Of a stretch of 64,000 nt of DNA, positions 7,981 to 15,989 are shown piece by piece. Under the pieces are notes generated by a model. The model was given only the letters and a program-made list of their open reading frames with translations. It searched no databases and was not told the origin of the DNA. Each line of letters starts with the position of its first letter. Within the stretch, counting starts at the first letter, position 1. This stretch comes from Gramella sp. MAR_2010_147 (GTDB taxonomy: Bacteria; Bacteroidota; Bacteroidia; Flavobacteriales; Flavobacteriaceae), in assembly GCF_900105135.1 (NCBI RefSeq), contig NZ_LT629741.1, forward strand, positions 1,116,001 through 1,180,000, given 5' to 3'. Position numbers and translations under genes: made by a program.

Positions 7981-8985
7981 TTAAGCTAATTTCGACATAT
8001 AATTTTCCTGGTAATAGGTTCTTGATTTAGCAATTGCAAATGCTTGTTTTAGGAGCTTATTACACACAGCAATCAGTGCCAGTTTCTTACTCTTCCCTTT
8101 CTCTACTATTCGCTCATATAATTCCCTGCATGCCTTATTAGTCTTGCAGGCTGTAAAGCTACACATGAACAATAAATTACGCAGTTTTCGGTTTCCAACC
8201 TTGCTAATTCTGCTTCTACCTCTAACACTGGTTCCAGACTGTCTGATGGTTGGAGTGATTCCGGCATAACAACAAAGTTGTCTGGCGTTCTCAAAACCAG
8301 TAAATCCATCTGTAAGTACAATCAATAGCATCGCGGTCTTCTTCCCCATGCCTGGAATGCTAGTTAGTTGCTCCAATTGATCTTGCTGCGTTTCTTTTAC
8401 TAAGGTCTCCAGCTTGGTTTCAATCTTTGCTAATTCTTTCTCTAACTGCTTCAACATTCGATTTAAAGAACGACTGATTGTTTTCGAAGGGGTTCCCAAA
8501 GTTTTCTCTCCATGTATTTTATTCTTGACGGCAGTACGCTGTTTCAGGTAAAGATCCTGTAGACTCAAGAGTTGCAAGCATTCGGCCTGAACTGCATTTC
8601 TTGCTGTATATAATGGAACTTCATTCGCCTGGGCATACTCACATATTGCTTTCGCATCGCTCTTATCAGTCTTGATCTTAGAGAGCTTCATTTGAATAAA
8701 ACGCTTTACCGAAAGTGGATTCACAACCGATACTGTGATATCTTTCTCATAGAGATGTTGAGCTAGCCTGTAATGGTAATAACCGGTTGCTTCCATAACT
8801 ACCAAGCTATCTTTTTTAATAGCTTTTAGGAAGCTTTTAAAGCCTTTTACATCATTTGAAAATTGATCATGCTTTCCGTCCTGATCAACTACATCAAAGA
8901 AAGATTTACTAATGTCTACTCCGTAAAAATGTTTAATTTTATCCATAACAGATTGATTGGAAAGAACAGCTACTTTGGTTTTCAT
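7981..8985 (-). CDS. IS110-family DEDD transposase
   Basis: 334 residues, full length. The N-terminal RuvC-like DEDD domain shows D24 (YGVDISK), E65 (VVMEATGYY), D107 and D110 (KTDKSDAKA). The C-terminal transposase_20 domain has LTSIPGMGKKTAMLL near residue 207 and the catalytic serine region RQSGTSVRG near residues 248-256. All key residues are present, so the enzyme looks active. It is a bridge-RNA-guided recombinase by family knowledge. It lies opposite in orientation to the cassette genes. An internal ATG at codon 14 is an alternative start, but the first methionine gives the usual N-terminal length. Confidence 0.9.
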   Translation of the reverse strand: MKTKVAVLSNQSVMDKIKHFYGVDISKSFFDVVDQDGKHDQFSNDVKGFKSFLKAIKKDSLVVMEATGYYHYRLAQHLYEKDITVSVVNPLSVKRFIQMKLSKIKTDKSDAKAICEYAQANEVPLYTARNAVQAECLQLLSLQDLYLKQRTAVKNKIHGEKTLGTPSKTISRSLNRMLKQLEKELAKIETKLETLVKETQQDQLEQLTSIPGMGKKTAMLLIVLTDGFTGFENARQLCCYAGITPTIRQSGTSVRGRSRISKVGNRKLRNLLFMCSFTACKTNKACRELYERIVEKGKSKKLALIAVCNKLLKQAFAIAKSRTYYQENYMSKLA

Positions 8986-9155
8986 CGACTTAAAAACGAG
9001 ATCCAGGTCTCACAGAACTAAACGAAATTAAAGTAGAAAAGAGAGGGGATTATCAATGTTGACGGAATCTGAAGTTCCCACGGTTAATATAATCTTATTC
9101 CTCTCTTTGGTTCTTTCTGATTTAACTATCAAAATTTAGAGAAATTAAACTTAAG
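8986..9155 (-). ncRNA. Candidate IS110 bridge RNA region
   Basis: The noncoding stretch of about 170 bp upstream of the transposase start is where IS110-group elements encode their bridge RNA. It contains short complementary tracts (CCAAAGAGAGGAATAAG and CCCCTCTCTTTTC on the minus strand) that could form a stem. I cannot assign donor or target loops by eye. Confidence 0.35.
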
Positions 9156-9274
9156 ACGATTAAGCGCAAATAGCGGGCTTAGTCGAAAAAGTGTATTTTA
9201 GACACCAAGTAAAATACAACAAAGCCGACAAGAATGTGTTCCCTACTCCACGCCATTTACCTTAACCAAGACCG

Positions 9275-9969
9275 TTGGCAATAATACTTAAACAGAGAAT
9301 TGAATTGCAAAATAGATATTATCAATTATCAAAAAAGAAAAAAAGGAACTTCTATATTAAACTGACTGTAATATTTCTGGTGATTCTAATTCCTTTTTGT
9401 TATATATCTTTTTATTTCAATATTTATTTTCTTGCGCCAGTTATTTTCTGGATTCTGCTTTCAATTACTGCTCCATTTTTCGATATGCCGTCGATGATTA
9501 AAAATGGAAAATTACAGTACGAATCATCGCTGCTAATTTCAGAAAAAGAAAAAACAACAAGATTACAATTCATGGAGGATCATTATTTGACTATTACTTT
9601 GTATTGAATAGATACGATAAAGGAAGTATTAGAAGAAATTTAATTCTTTTAGAATATCTAAATGGTATCCTCAAGATAATTGAATCAAATGACGAAAACC
9701 CAAATTTGGAAATAATAGGTACTACTTATATACTAAACGAGAGAACGGCGAATAAAATTGGCTTCAAGGTGCAAAAAACGAATACAACTCAACTTATCAT
9801 CCTAATTCTAAATTATCCAAATCTAGTTTCCACGAAATCTTTTGCTCACAAAAAAGTATCCTTTCCAAACCTAAAAAATATTAAAACATATAAGTCTAGC
9901 ATCAAAGAATTAACTGAAAATAAGCAGAGAATTAATAAAATTAGAAATACAATACAAAGTACTATTTAA
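9275..9969 (+). pseudogene. Frameshifted two-helix membrane protein gene (array unit 9)
   Basis: Two overlapping frames together make one protein of about 230 residues. The first part (to about 9568) has two membrane helices (LTVIFLVILIPFCYISFYF and FLAPVIFWILLSITA) and ends its homologous stretch at KEKTTRLQ. The second frame continues as HGGSLFDYYFVLNRYDKG from 9571. One base appears to be missing near 9569-9571; restoring it gives the continuous LQ-x-HGG-x-LFDYYF segment. No in-frame ATG is found near the start; only TTG codons (9275, on the palindrome's GTT, or 9305) are available, so the start may be lost too. A sequencing error is possible. The function is unknown. Confidence 0.55.
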
Positions 9970-10063
9970 TCGAAAATGTGTGTTTTTTGAAACCAGGAAA
10001 GAAAATGATTAATCCGACAAGTCCGCGTCCCTACTCTGCGAATTTAAAATAACCGAAACCGTT
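9967..10063 (+). repeat. Array palindrome 9, left arm deleted
   Basis: It begins inside the element (AATCGAAAATGTGTG) directly after AAAGTACTATT, the remains of the closing private sequence of unit 9 (expected TTAAGTATTATTGCCAAC). The right part is intact up to AATAACCGAAACCGTT at 10063. About 30 bp, including the whole left arm, are missing, so this site could no longer fold. Confidence 0.75.
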
Positions 10064-10115
10064 ACCTCTCATTTTATGAAATAGTTTCGTATTTTTAAGC
10101 GAAAGAAACTACTAA

Positions 10116-11303
10116 ATGAACAACAATTTAAGTATTGATCTTCAGGAAGATGTACAAAACATTTCTCAAATTTCTTCCATTCCTTCAATGCTGAATGTAA
10201 TTTGTCGCACTACCGGAATGAGATTCGCAGCCGTTGCAAGGGTTACAGACAAAAAATGGGTGACATGTTTATCTCAGGATGAAATCGATTTCGGACTTAA
10301 ACCGGGAGATGAATTAGAATTACAAACAACTATTTGTAATGAAATTCGGCAACATACAGAGCCTGTCGTCATTGACAATGTTCCAGAAAATAAGAAATAT
10401 TGTAATCACCATACGCCAGCAAAATACGGGTTTAAAAGCTATATTTCTTTTCCTATTTTCCGTAAAGATGGAAGCTTCTTCGGTACTTTATGTGCAATAG
10501 ACCCAGAGCCTGCAAAACTGGAAAATCAACAAACCTATGAATTATTCCAGCTTTATACAGAATTAATATCTTTTCATTTAGAAACTATTGAGGAATTAAA
10601 GAATACAAATCAAACTCTTCTAGAAGAGAAAAAGAATGCAAAACTGAGGGAAACCTTCATTGCTATTCTTGGTCACGATCTTCGAAATCCATTAACCACT
10701 ACAAGATTATGTTCAGACATTCTTTTGAAAATGGAAATAGATGATAATGCTAAAAAATATGTTGGCACCATAAAATCAACATCTTTAAGAATGCAAGAGT
10801 TAATTGATAATGTCTTAGATTTTGCCAAAGGTGAATTAGGAGAAGGCATTTCTCTGGTTTTCACAGAAGATAATGACAAACTGAAAAAAGAACTGAAGCA
10901 GATAATTAAAGAAACTGAAACAACAGATTTATCTCATAAAATAGTTTCTTCAATAGATTTAGATCATCCAGTTAAATGCGATAGTAATAGAATAGGGCAA
11001 TTGTTTTCGAATTTGCTTAGCAATGCGGTTAAACATGGACACGATTCCACACCAATTTATATTAATTCTACTACAACCAAAGAGCAGTTCATTCTAGAAG
11101 TGATTAATTCTTCAGATACTATTCCATCGGATATTTTGAATGATATTTTTAAGCCATTTACATCAATTAGTTCCGTAAATAATGTAAATGGACTTGGTTT
11201 AGGTTTGTATATAGCTTCAGAAATCGCTAAAGCACACAATGGTAAGATAGATGTTATTTCAGATAATAATAAAACTACTTTTAAATTTAGGATGCCTATA
11301 TAA
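10116..11303 (+). CDS. GAF-domain sensor histidine kinase
   Basis: 395 residues, no membrane segments, so cytoplasmic. Residues about 18-160 form a GAF domain (TGMRFAAVARVTDKKWVTCL, then KSYISFPIFRKDGSFFGTLC). It is followed by a short linker helix, a HisKA H-box with H187 (ILGHDLRNPL), the N-box of the HATPase (NRIGQLFSNLLSNAVKHG) and the G2-box (GLGLGLYIASEIAKAH). All catalytic boxes are intact. There is no response regulator next to it, so the partner is elsewhere. It starts 53 bp after palindrome 9 and may have been an array unit once, since a decayed palindrome-like stretch follows it near 11.35 kb; this is uncertain. Confidence 0.9.
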   Translation: MNNNLSIDLQEDVQNISQISSIPSMLNVICRTTGMRFAAVARVTDKKWVTCLSQDEIDFGLKPGDELELQTTICNEIRQHTEPVVIDNVPENKKYCNHHTPAKYGFKSYISFPIFRKDGSFFGTLCAIDPEPAKLENQQTYELFQLYTELISFHLETIEELKNTNQTLLEEKKNAKLRETFIAILGHDLRNPLTTTRLCSDILLKMEIDDNAKKYVGTIKSTSLRMQELIDNVLDFAKGELGEGISLVFTEDNDKLKKELKQIIKETETTDLSHKIVSSIDLDHPVKCDSNRIGQLFSNLLSNAVKHGHDSTPIYINSTTTKEQFILEVINSSDTIPSDILNDIFKPFTSISSVNNVNGLGLGLYIASEIAKAHNGKIDVISDNNKTTFKFRMPI

Positions 11304-11347
11304 GCCTATCGGTAAAATTAATTGCTTAGAGAAAGCAGCAATTGCCG

Positions 11348-11440
11348 GAATAGACTGAATATCTAACGGGAATACTATAAACTTTCAATGAATTCTGTAA
11401 TGCTTACTCCGTCGACAAGTCTTGAATAAAACTTAAGACA
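11348..11440 (+). repeat. Possible decayed array palindrome
   Basis: The stretch contains TCTAACGGGAATACTATAAA, then CCGTCGACAAGTCTTG. These match in order and spacing the palindrome segments AATAACGGGTATTGTAGAAA and CCGACAAGTCCGC. The arms are not recognisable. The match is short and could be chance. Confidence 0.3.
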
Positions 11441-11452
11441 AGGAATGTATGA

Positions 11453-11809
11453 TCAGTCAGAATAATTTACAGCCACAAAATCCCCCCAATCGGCAATAGA
11501 TTGAATCAAAGGAATTAAGGTTCCACCAAAGTCTGTTAAGGAATATTCTACTTTTAGAGGTGGCTTTGAAGTATAGACCTTGCGTTTAATCAATCCGTCT
11601 TCCTCCAGTGCCTTTAATTGCAAGCTTAAAGTTCTTTCGGTAACAGTAGGCATTTCTTTTCTTAACTCATTATATCGAAGCGTTTTATTAATTAAATGAT
11701 ATAAAATTACCGTTTTCCATTTGCCACCAATAATTCCCATGGTCAGGCTTGCACAACAAGGGTACTCACTACCTTTAAACTTCAATTTTTTAGGCTCTTT
11801 TGCTTCCAT
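11453..11809 (-). CDS. HxlR-family winged-helix regulator
   Basis: 118 residues of the usual HxlR size. It shows the family pattern: C-C near the N-terminus (YPCCASLTMGIIGGKWK), then the winged helix (ILYHLINKTLRYNELRKEM, TERTLSLQLKALEEDGLI) and the wing and closing helix (PLKVEYSLTDFGGTLIPLIQ). The Cys pair may sense thiol-reactive electrophiles or quinones, as in several HxlR/YodB-type proteins. It is divergent from the quinone-reductase operon starting at 11906, and the shared intergenic region carries three ACTATAC half-sites, so it probably represses both itself and that operon. Confidence 0.9.
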   Translation of the reverse strand: MEAKEPKKLKFKGSEYPCCASLTMGIIGGKWKTVILYHLINKTLRYNELRKEMPTVTERTLSLQLKALEEDGLIKRKVYTSKPPLKVEYSLTDFGGTLIPLIQSIADWGDFVAVNYSD

Positions 11810-11812
11810 AAA

Positions 11813-11887
11813 ACTATACTATCCTTTTTGACCGTTATTGCAAAGATAGATAACTATACATAAGTTTGCAACTATAAAAAGTATAGT
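11813..11887. promoter_or_regulatory. HxlR operator region with three ACTATAC half-sites
   Basis: ACTATAC occurs at 11813-11819 and 11853-11859, and its reverse complement GTATAGT at 11881-11887. A partial copy (AACTATAA) sits at 11870. The 11853/11881 pair forms an inverted repeat just upstream of the operon start, and the 11813 copy lies right at the regulator start codon. The layout fits repression of both divergent promoters by the HxlR protein. Confidence 0.6.
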
Positions 11888-11905
11888 AATTAAAATAAGT
11901 ATATT

Positions 11906-12892
11906 ATGAAAGCAATGTTATTGAAAAAGTATGGGGAAAATTCAAAATTTGAACCAGGACAGGTTGAAAAACCATCTTTAGATGAGAATCAGGTTTTAAT
12001 TAAAATTTCAGCATCCAGTGTTAACACTGTAGATACAATGATAAAAAATATGGGAGAAGATCTTCCCTTTTCACCTGAACCTCCGGCTATTCTGGGAATG
12101 GACTTTGCCGGTACTGTTGAGTCAGTTGGCAAAAATGTATCCAACTTTTCTATTGGAGATGAAGTTTATGGGTGTGCAGGTGGTCTGGGAGATTTACAGG
12201 GAACTTTAGCTGAATATATTGCGGCTGACAGCAGATTGATTGCTCATAAACCTAAGAATATTACAATGCGTGAAGCAGCCGCCATACCTTTAGTAGGTAT
12301 TACAGCTTACGAAGGTCTAACTCGTGCAAATGTTCAAAAAGGAAATAGTGTATTGGTGCATGGCGGTGCTGGAGGTGTTGGTCACTTAGCAGTTCAATTA
12401 GCCAGACATTTTGGAGCAAAAGTTTCAGCAACAGGTAGTGGCGAAAAGCAGATGAAAATTATTCAGGGCTATGGTGCGACCTCCATTGATTATACCACAG
12501 AAGATGTTGAATCCTACGTGAAAAAACATACAGATGGAAATGGTTTTGATGTTGTGTTTGATACTGTTGGCGGTGAAAACCTGAAAAATTCATTCGAAGC
12601 AGCGGCCTTGAACGCACAAATTTCTACAACAGTTTCATTACTGGAACTTGATCTATCACCGGTTCATTTTAAAGGTTTAACGCTTCATGTGGTGTTTATG
12701 CTCATTCCAATGATACATAATTTTAAAAGAGAGAATCACGGTAAAATCTTAAGCGAATTGACTAAAATCATAGAAGCTGGAGCAGTAAAGCCTTTACTTG
12801 ATGAACAAAAATTTTCAATGGAAGAGGTTGGAGAAGCTTACGCACATCTTACAAGCGGAAAAGCTACAGGAAAAGTGGTGGTGGAAAACTAA
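11906..12892 (+). CDS. NADPH:quinone reductase-like medium-chain dehydrogenase
   Basis: 328 residues of the zinc-independent MDR/quinone oxidoreductase group. The N-terminal GroES-like domain has GMDFAGTVESVGKNV (about residues 70-84). The Rossmann domain carries the AxxGxxG-type motif HGGAGGVGHLAVQLA near residues 151-165. The zinc-binding cysteines of alcohol dehydrogenases are absent. It probably reduces quinones or enones with NADPH. It is the first gene of a three-gene operon (10-bp and 2-bp gaps to the next genes) divergent from an HxlR regulator, which fits an electrophile-response operon. Confidence 0.9.
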   Translation: MKAMLLKKYGENSKFEPGQVEKPSLDENQVLIKISASSVNTVDTMIKNMGEDLPFSPEPPAILGMDFAGTVESVGKNVSNFSIGDEVYGCAGGLGDLQGTLAEYIAADSRLIAHKPKNITMREAAAIPLVGITAYEGLTRANVQKGNSVLVHGGAGGVGHLAVQLARHFGAKVSATGSGEKQMKIIQGYGATSIDYTTEDVESYVKKHTDGNGFDVVFDTVGGENLKNSFEAAALNAQISTTVSLLELDLSPVHFKGLTLHVVFMLIPMIHNFKRENHGKILSELTKIIEAGAVKPLLDEQKFSMEEVGEAYAHLTSGKATGKVVVEN

Positions 12893-12902
12893 ATAATTAG
12901 AT

Positions 12903-13748
12903 ATGAACTTAAGACTAGTACGAATCCCTATTATCTTTTCATTATTGTTGTTGGGTTCCTGCAACCAAACTGAAAACGATACCCTTGGAAAGTTAGAAAA
13001 CCCTACAAACAAGGTCGTATTAAGTTCAGAAATTGAGTGGGAAAAACTTAACCCGGCGAGAGGAGATGATAGTCCGCAGGCTGGTACCATTTGGGGTAAC
13101 AGGAATGGTACCGAACCTACCGGGTTTTTGGCAAAGTTTGCAGATGGTTTCTCCTCACCTCCACATATTCATAATGTAACTTACAGGGCAGTAGTCATCA
13201 AAGGATCTATCCATAATGACGATCCAAATGCTTCAACTATGTGGATGAAACCGGGAAGTTTCTGGACCCAACCCGTTGGTGAATCCCATATCACCTCAGC
13301 AAAAGGGGAAGAAAATATAGCACTTGTTGAAATTGATCATGGGCCTTATTTAGTAAAACCTATTGAAGAAGCATATGACAATGGTGAACGCCCGGTTAAT
13401 ATAGATGCTACCAATATTGTTTGGCTGGGAAGCGACAAATCAACCTGGATCGATTCCAAAAGTGACACGCAATTAAGTTTTCTATGGGAAAGTAAGGAGA
13501 ATCAGGGTATTTTTATAAAATTTCCAACTTCTTACACTGGTAAATTGGAAAGTAACGGAAGTGTTCTGCATGCTGTAATTATACAAGGAGAATTAAATTA
13601 TGAAATGCCCCAAAGTCAGGAACAAAAACTTCTGGACGCAGGTAGTTATTTCAGCTCGACTGATAAGGCAATTCATAGAATTTCGAATTTAACTAAAGAA
13701 GATGTCGTTGTATACATAAGAACCAATGGACAGATTAAAATTCAGTAA
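12903..13748 (+). CDS. DUF4437 double-cupin lipoprotein
   Basis: 281 residues with a lipoprotein signal (LLLGSC, Cys near residue 20), so probably anchored in the envelope. The mature part matches DUF4437, a cupin-type domain: [25 protein letters not shown] carries the HxH metal-binding pattern, followed by [20 protein letters not shown] second, weaker cupin half follows ([19 protein letters not shown], then [12 protein letters not shown]). The substrate is unknown. It lies between the quinone reductase and an SDR, 10 bp and 2 bp away, so it is translated in the same operon. Confidence 0.8.
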   Translation: MNLRLVRIPIIFSLLLLGSCNQTENDTLGKLENPTNKVVLSSEIEWEKLNPARGDDSPQAGTIWGNRNGTEPTGFLAKFADGFSSPPHIHNVTYRAVVIKGSIHNDDPNASTMWMKPGSFWTQPVGESHITSAKGEENIALVEIDHGPYLVKPIEEAYDNGERPVNIDATNIVWLGSDKSTWIDSKSDTQLSFLWESKENQGIFIKFPTSYTGKLESNGSVLHAVIIQGELNYEMPQSQEQKLLDAGSYFSSTDKAIHRISNLTKEDVVVYIRTNGQIKIQ

Positions 13749-13750
13749 AG

Positions 13751-14551
13751 ATGAAAACAATATTTATTACAGGAAGCACAGACGGCATTGGTAAAATGAC
13801 TGCGATTAAACTGGCAAAAGATGGACATGAAATATTACTTCACGGAAGAAATGAAGAAAAGTTACAAAAGTCTGTTTCTGAAGTAAAAGAACTTTCCAGT
13901 AATGACAACATACGGGGTTTTATGGCAGACTTTTCAAATTTCAGAAGTATTGAAAGTTTAATTGCTGAAATTTCCGAGGAGATTGCATCAATTGATGTAC
14001 TCATCAATAACGCAGGCATCTATAAAAGCCCTGTTGAAACCACTCAGGATAGTTTAGATATACGTTTTGCCGTCAATTATTTTGCTCCGTATCTTTTAAC
14101 TAATGGACTTGTACCTATACTGAATAAAGGCGACTTTCCTCGCGTGATCAATCTGAGTTCAGCGGCACAGGCTACAGTTTCCCTGAAAGCACTTGAGGGA
14201 AATGAAACCTTATCTATGCAGGAAGCCTATGCTCAAAGTAAATTAGCCCTGACCATGTGGAGTTTCAATTTTGCCGAAACCCATCCGGAAATAACGACTA
14301 TTGCAGTAAATCCTGGTTCTCTGTTAAATACGAAAATGGTCAAAGAAACCTTTGGTCATCACTGGTCCCCGGCAGATAAGGGGGCTTCTATCCTATATGA
14401 AATTGCTTTATCTGAAATGTATAGAACAAGCAGCGGCAAGTATTACGATAACGACCAGGGTGCTTTTAATGAGGCTCATAAGGATGCGTATGACCGGAAA
14501 AAGATTGCAATCTTATTAGCTACAACAAAAAACAAACTAGATAATAATTGA
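13751..14551 (+). CDS. SDR-family oxidoreductase
   Basis: 266 residues of a classical short-chain dehydrogenase. It has a TGSTDGIGK coenzyme-binding motif (residues 7-15), a GRNEEKLQ stretch suggesting NADP preference, NNAGIY at about 86-91, and the catalytic S (VINLSSAAQ) and YAQSK pair near residues 136 and 158. The substrate is not deducible. It is the last gene of the HxlR-linked operon, only 2 bp after the DUF4437 gene. Confidence 0.9.
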   Translation: MKTIFITGSTDGIGKMTAIKLAKDGHEILLHGRNEEKLQKSVSEVKELSSNDNIRGFMADFSNFRSIESLIAEISEEIASIDVLINNAGIYKSPVETTQDSLDIRFAVNYFAPYLLTNGLVPILNKGDFPRVINLSSAAQATVSLKALEGNETLSMQEAYAQSKLALTMWSFNFAETHPEITTIAVNPGSLLNTKMVKETFGHHWSPADKGASILYEIALSEMYRTSSGKYYDNDQGAFNEAHKDAYDRKKIAILLATTKNKLDNN

Positions 14552-14722
14552 AGTTAATCATACTATGTTTGCTTCACTATCTAATTTTGGAATATGATTG
14601 CAACTATAAGTAATTATTCAGTTTTTAAACAGGAGTAAATAAATAAAGCCGGCAACTGAAACTTAGAAAATTTTGAATTTGCTTAATTGAATTAAAACTT
14701 AAACTATTAGATCTTTAATAAA

Positions 14723-14825
14723 ATAATGAGTTGCCAGTAAACTATCGCAGCTTAAAATTAAATAGAAAAGTACTAATTTTAGCTAGAGGATAATCTAAAA
14801 TACTTAAGCCGAGAGAACTGCAATT
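14723..14825 (+). repeat. Decayed array palindrome
   Basis: In the 292-bp gap before the esterase gene, GAAAAGTACTAATTTTAG followed by AAAATACTTAAGCCGAGAGA aligns in order and spacing with the central part of the palindromes (GAAAAAGTGTAATTTTAG, then AAAATGGTTAAGCCGACAAG). The arms are lost. The rest of the gap shows nothing I can name. Confidence 0.5.
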
Positions 14826-14843
14826 ATATAAAACTTCAAGTAT

Positions 14844-15773
14844 ATGATTTTAAAAATTAATCTATTTCTATTTATAGCTTTCACTTCAACCATAATTGCA
14901 CAAAATTCTTTGCCTCAGGTTAGCAAAGGCAAAATTGAAAGAATTGAGAATTTTCAATCTAAATACGTCACAGCAAGAAATGTCGATGTTTGGTTGCCGG
15001 AAAAATACAACCCTGACACCAAATATGCTGTTCTATATATGCATGATGGACAAATGTTATATGATGCTGAAAATTCCTGGAACAAACAAGCCTGGAACGT
15101 TGAGGAAGCAGCTTCAAAATTACTTGAATCAGATTCTATAATGCAATTTATAATAGTTGGGATCTGGAATGGTGGAAGTACAAGACACGCCGACTACTTT
15201 CCGCAGAAACCTTTCGAATCTCTTTCTAAGGTGGAAAAAGATACCGTTTCAAATCAGTTGAAAAATTCACATGTTAATATTGATAATGGATTCAAACCCG
15301 AATCTGACAATTATTTAAGATTTATTGTTGAAGAATTAAAACCTCATATAGATCAAAACTTTTCAGTTCATTCCGATATGCAACATACTTTTATTGCTGG
15401 AAGTAGTATGGGAGGGCTGATATCTATGTATACCATATGTGAATATCCAAACATTTTCGGAGGAGCAGCCTGTCTATCTACACATTGGACTGGTACTTTT
15501 ACACCAAATAACAACCCGGTTCCGCAATCATTTTTGAGGTATTTAGAGCAGAATTTGCCGAATCCCCAAAATCACAAAATTTATTTTGATACCGGAGATC
15601 AAACTCTGGATAGTTTATACCCAGCTATTCAAAGACGAGTAGATAACATTTTAATTAAAAATGGATTTGACTCTGGTAATTGGAAGACCGAATATTTTCC
15701 AGGAGAAGATCATAGTGAGAATGCCTGGTCAAAACGAATTCACCTGCCGTTGGAATTTTTACTGAAAAAATAA
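14844..15773 (+). CDS. Exported esterase (putative esterase/enterochelin-esterase fold)
   Basis: 309 residues with a signal peptide (NLFLFIAFTSTIIAQ), so periplasmic or secreted. It is an alpha/beta hydrolase of the esterase-D/Fes type: VWLPEKYNP then AVLYMHDGQML at the first strands, the nucleophile elbow GSSMGG near residues 191-196, and a late histidine in PGEDHSENAW near residue 292. Such enzymes cleave ester bonds of siderophores, acyl sugars or similar; the substrate is not deducible. Stretches on both sides look like decayed array palindromes, so the gene may be an old array unit. Confidence 0.85.
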   Translation: MILKINLFLFIAFTSTIIAQNSLPQVSKGKIERIENFQSKYVTARNVDVWLPEKYNPDTKYAVLYMHDGQMLYDAENSWNKQAWNVEEAASKLLESDSIMQFIIVGIWNGGSTRHADYFPQKPFESLSKVEKDTVSNQLKNSHVNIDNGFKPESDNYLRFIVEELKPHIDQNFSVHSDMQHTFIAGSSMGGLISMYTICEYPNIFGGAACLSTHWTGTFTPNNNPVPQSFLRYLEQNLPNPQNHKIYFDTGDQTLDSLYPAIQRRVDNILIKNGFDSGNWKTEYFPGEDHSENAWSKRIHLPLEFLLKK

Positions 15774-15775
15774 CT

Positions 15776-15910
15776 TTTAGCAAAAGAGTTCACCCCTAAA
15801 TATCAGAGTTAATCGGAATGGTGTAATTGTGAAACTCAGCACAAATTATAAATTCCCTCAAATCGACAACCTCGCTCCAGCAACTAAAGATTACAGAACA
15901 TAACAGTTAT
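15776..15910 (+). repeat. Possible decayed array palindrome
   Basis: It contains GGTGTAATTGTGAAACTCAG, then TCGACAACCTCGCTCCAGCAACT and GATTACAGAACATAACAGTT. These match in order the palindrome segments GTGTAATTTTAGAAACCAGG, CCGACAAGTCCGC, CCGCAACTTGCGATAACCG and GTT. Together with the relic at 14.75 kb it would bracket the esterase gene. Confidence 0.4.
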
Positions 15911-15989
15911 ATAGAGTGATGAGCAACTAAATATATAATTCAATTTAAAGAATTTCAAACTGTATTAATCTTATCACTAATTGTAAATT

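Larger units (their letters stand above)
7954..9155 (-). mobile_element. IS110-family insertion sequence in palindrome 8
   Basis: About 1.2 kb containing one DEDD transposase on the minus strand. The borders are inferred by rejoining palindrome 8 and are good to about 2-3 bp. There is no obvious target duplication or terminal inverted repeat, as expected for IS110. The transposase 3' side has only about 27 bp of noncoding DNA, while the 5' side has about 170 bp, the arrangement of the IS110 group, in which the upstream end encodes the bridge RNA. Insertion inside an attC-like site recalls the IS1111-attC elements, which target integron attC sites. Confidence 0.75.
7950..9276 (+). repeat. Array palindrome 8, split by an IS110 element
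   Basis: The left four bases (AACA, 7950-7953) and the right 121 bases (from about 9156, CGATTAAGCGCAAATAGCGG to GTT at 9274-9276) together give a normal 125-bp copy closely matching copy 7. The interruption of about 1.2 kb falls just after the outer AAC. The following unit starts GTTGGCAATAATACTTAA. Confidence 0.8.
1186..10063 (+). mobile_element. Integron-cassette-like gene array (nine palindromes, no integrase seen)
   Basis: Nine copies of a roughly 125-bp AAC...GTT imperfect palindrome alternate with nine units of one or two small genes, all on the + strand. Each complete unit opens with 12-18 nt (for example GTTGGCAATAATGAAC) whose reverse complement, with one to three mismatches, closes the same unit (GTTCACTATTGCCAAC). 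This is seen for seven consecutive units and in trace for the eighth. In integrons the first bases of a cassette pair with the inverse core of its own attC because they adjoin in the excised circle; here the pairing is longer. The array runs off the left edge. What mobilises it is not visible, so the integron link is an inference from architecture. Confidence 0.75.

Noticed and set aside
9604..9969. Independent gene of 121 codons
   Set aside because: It starts with TTG in the middle of a domain (LFDYYF-V-LNRYDKG) that continues from the preceding frame; it is the second half of a frameshifted gene.
1186..10063. Regularly repeated 125-bp palindromes as a CRISPR array
   Set aside because: The repeats are far too long, the intervals are 0.6-1.3 kb and contain whole genes, and no cas genes are present.
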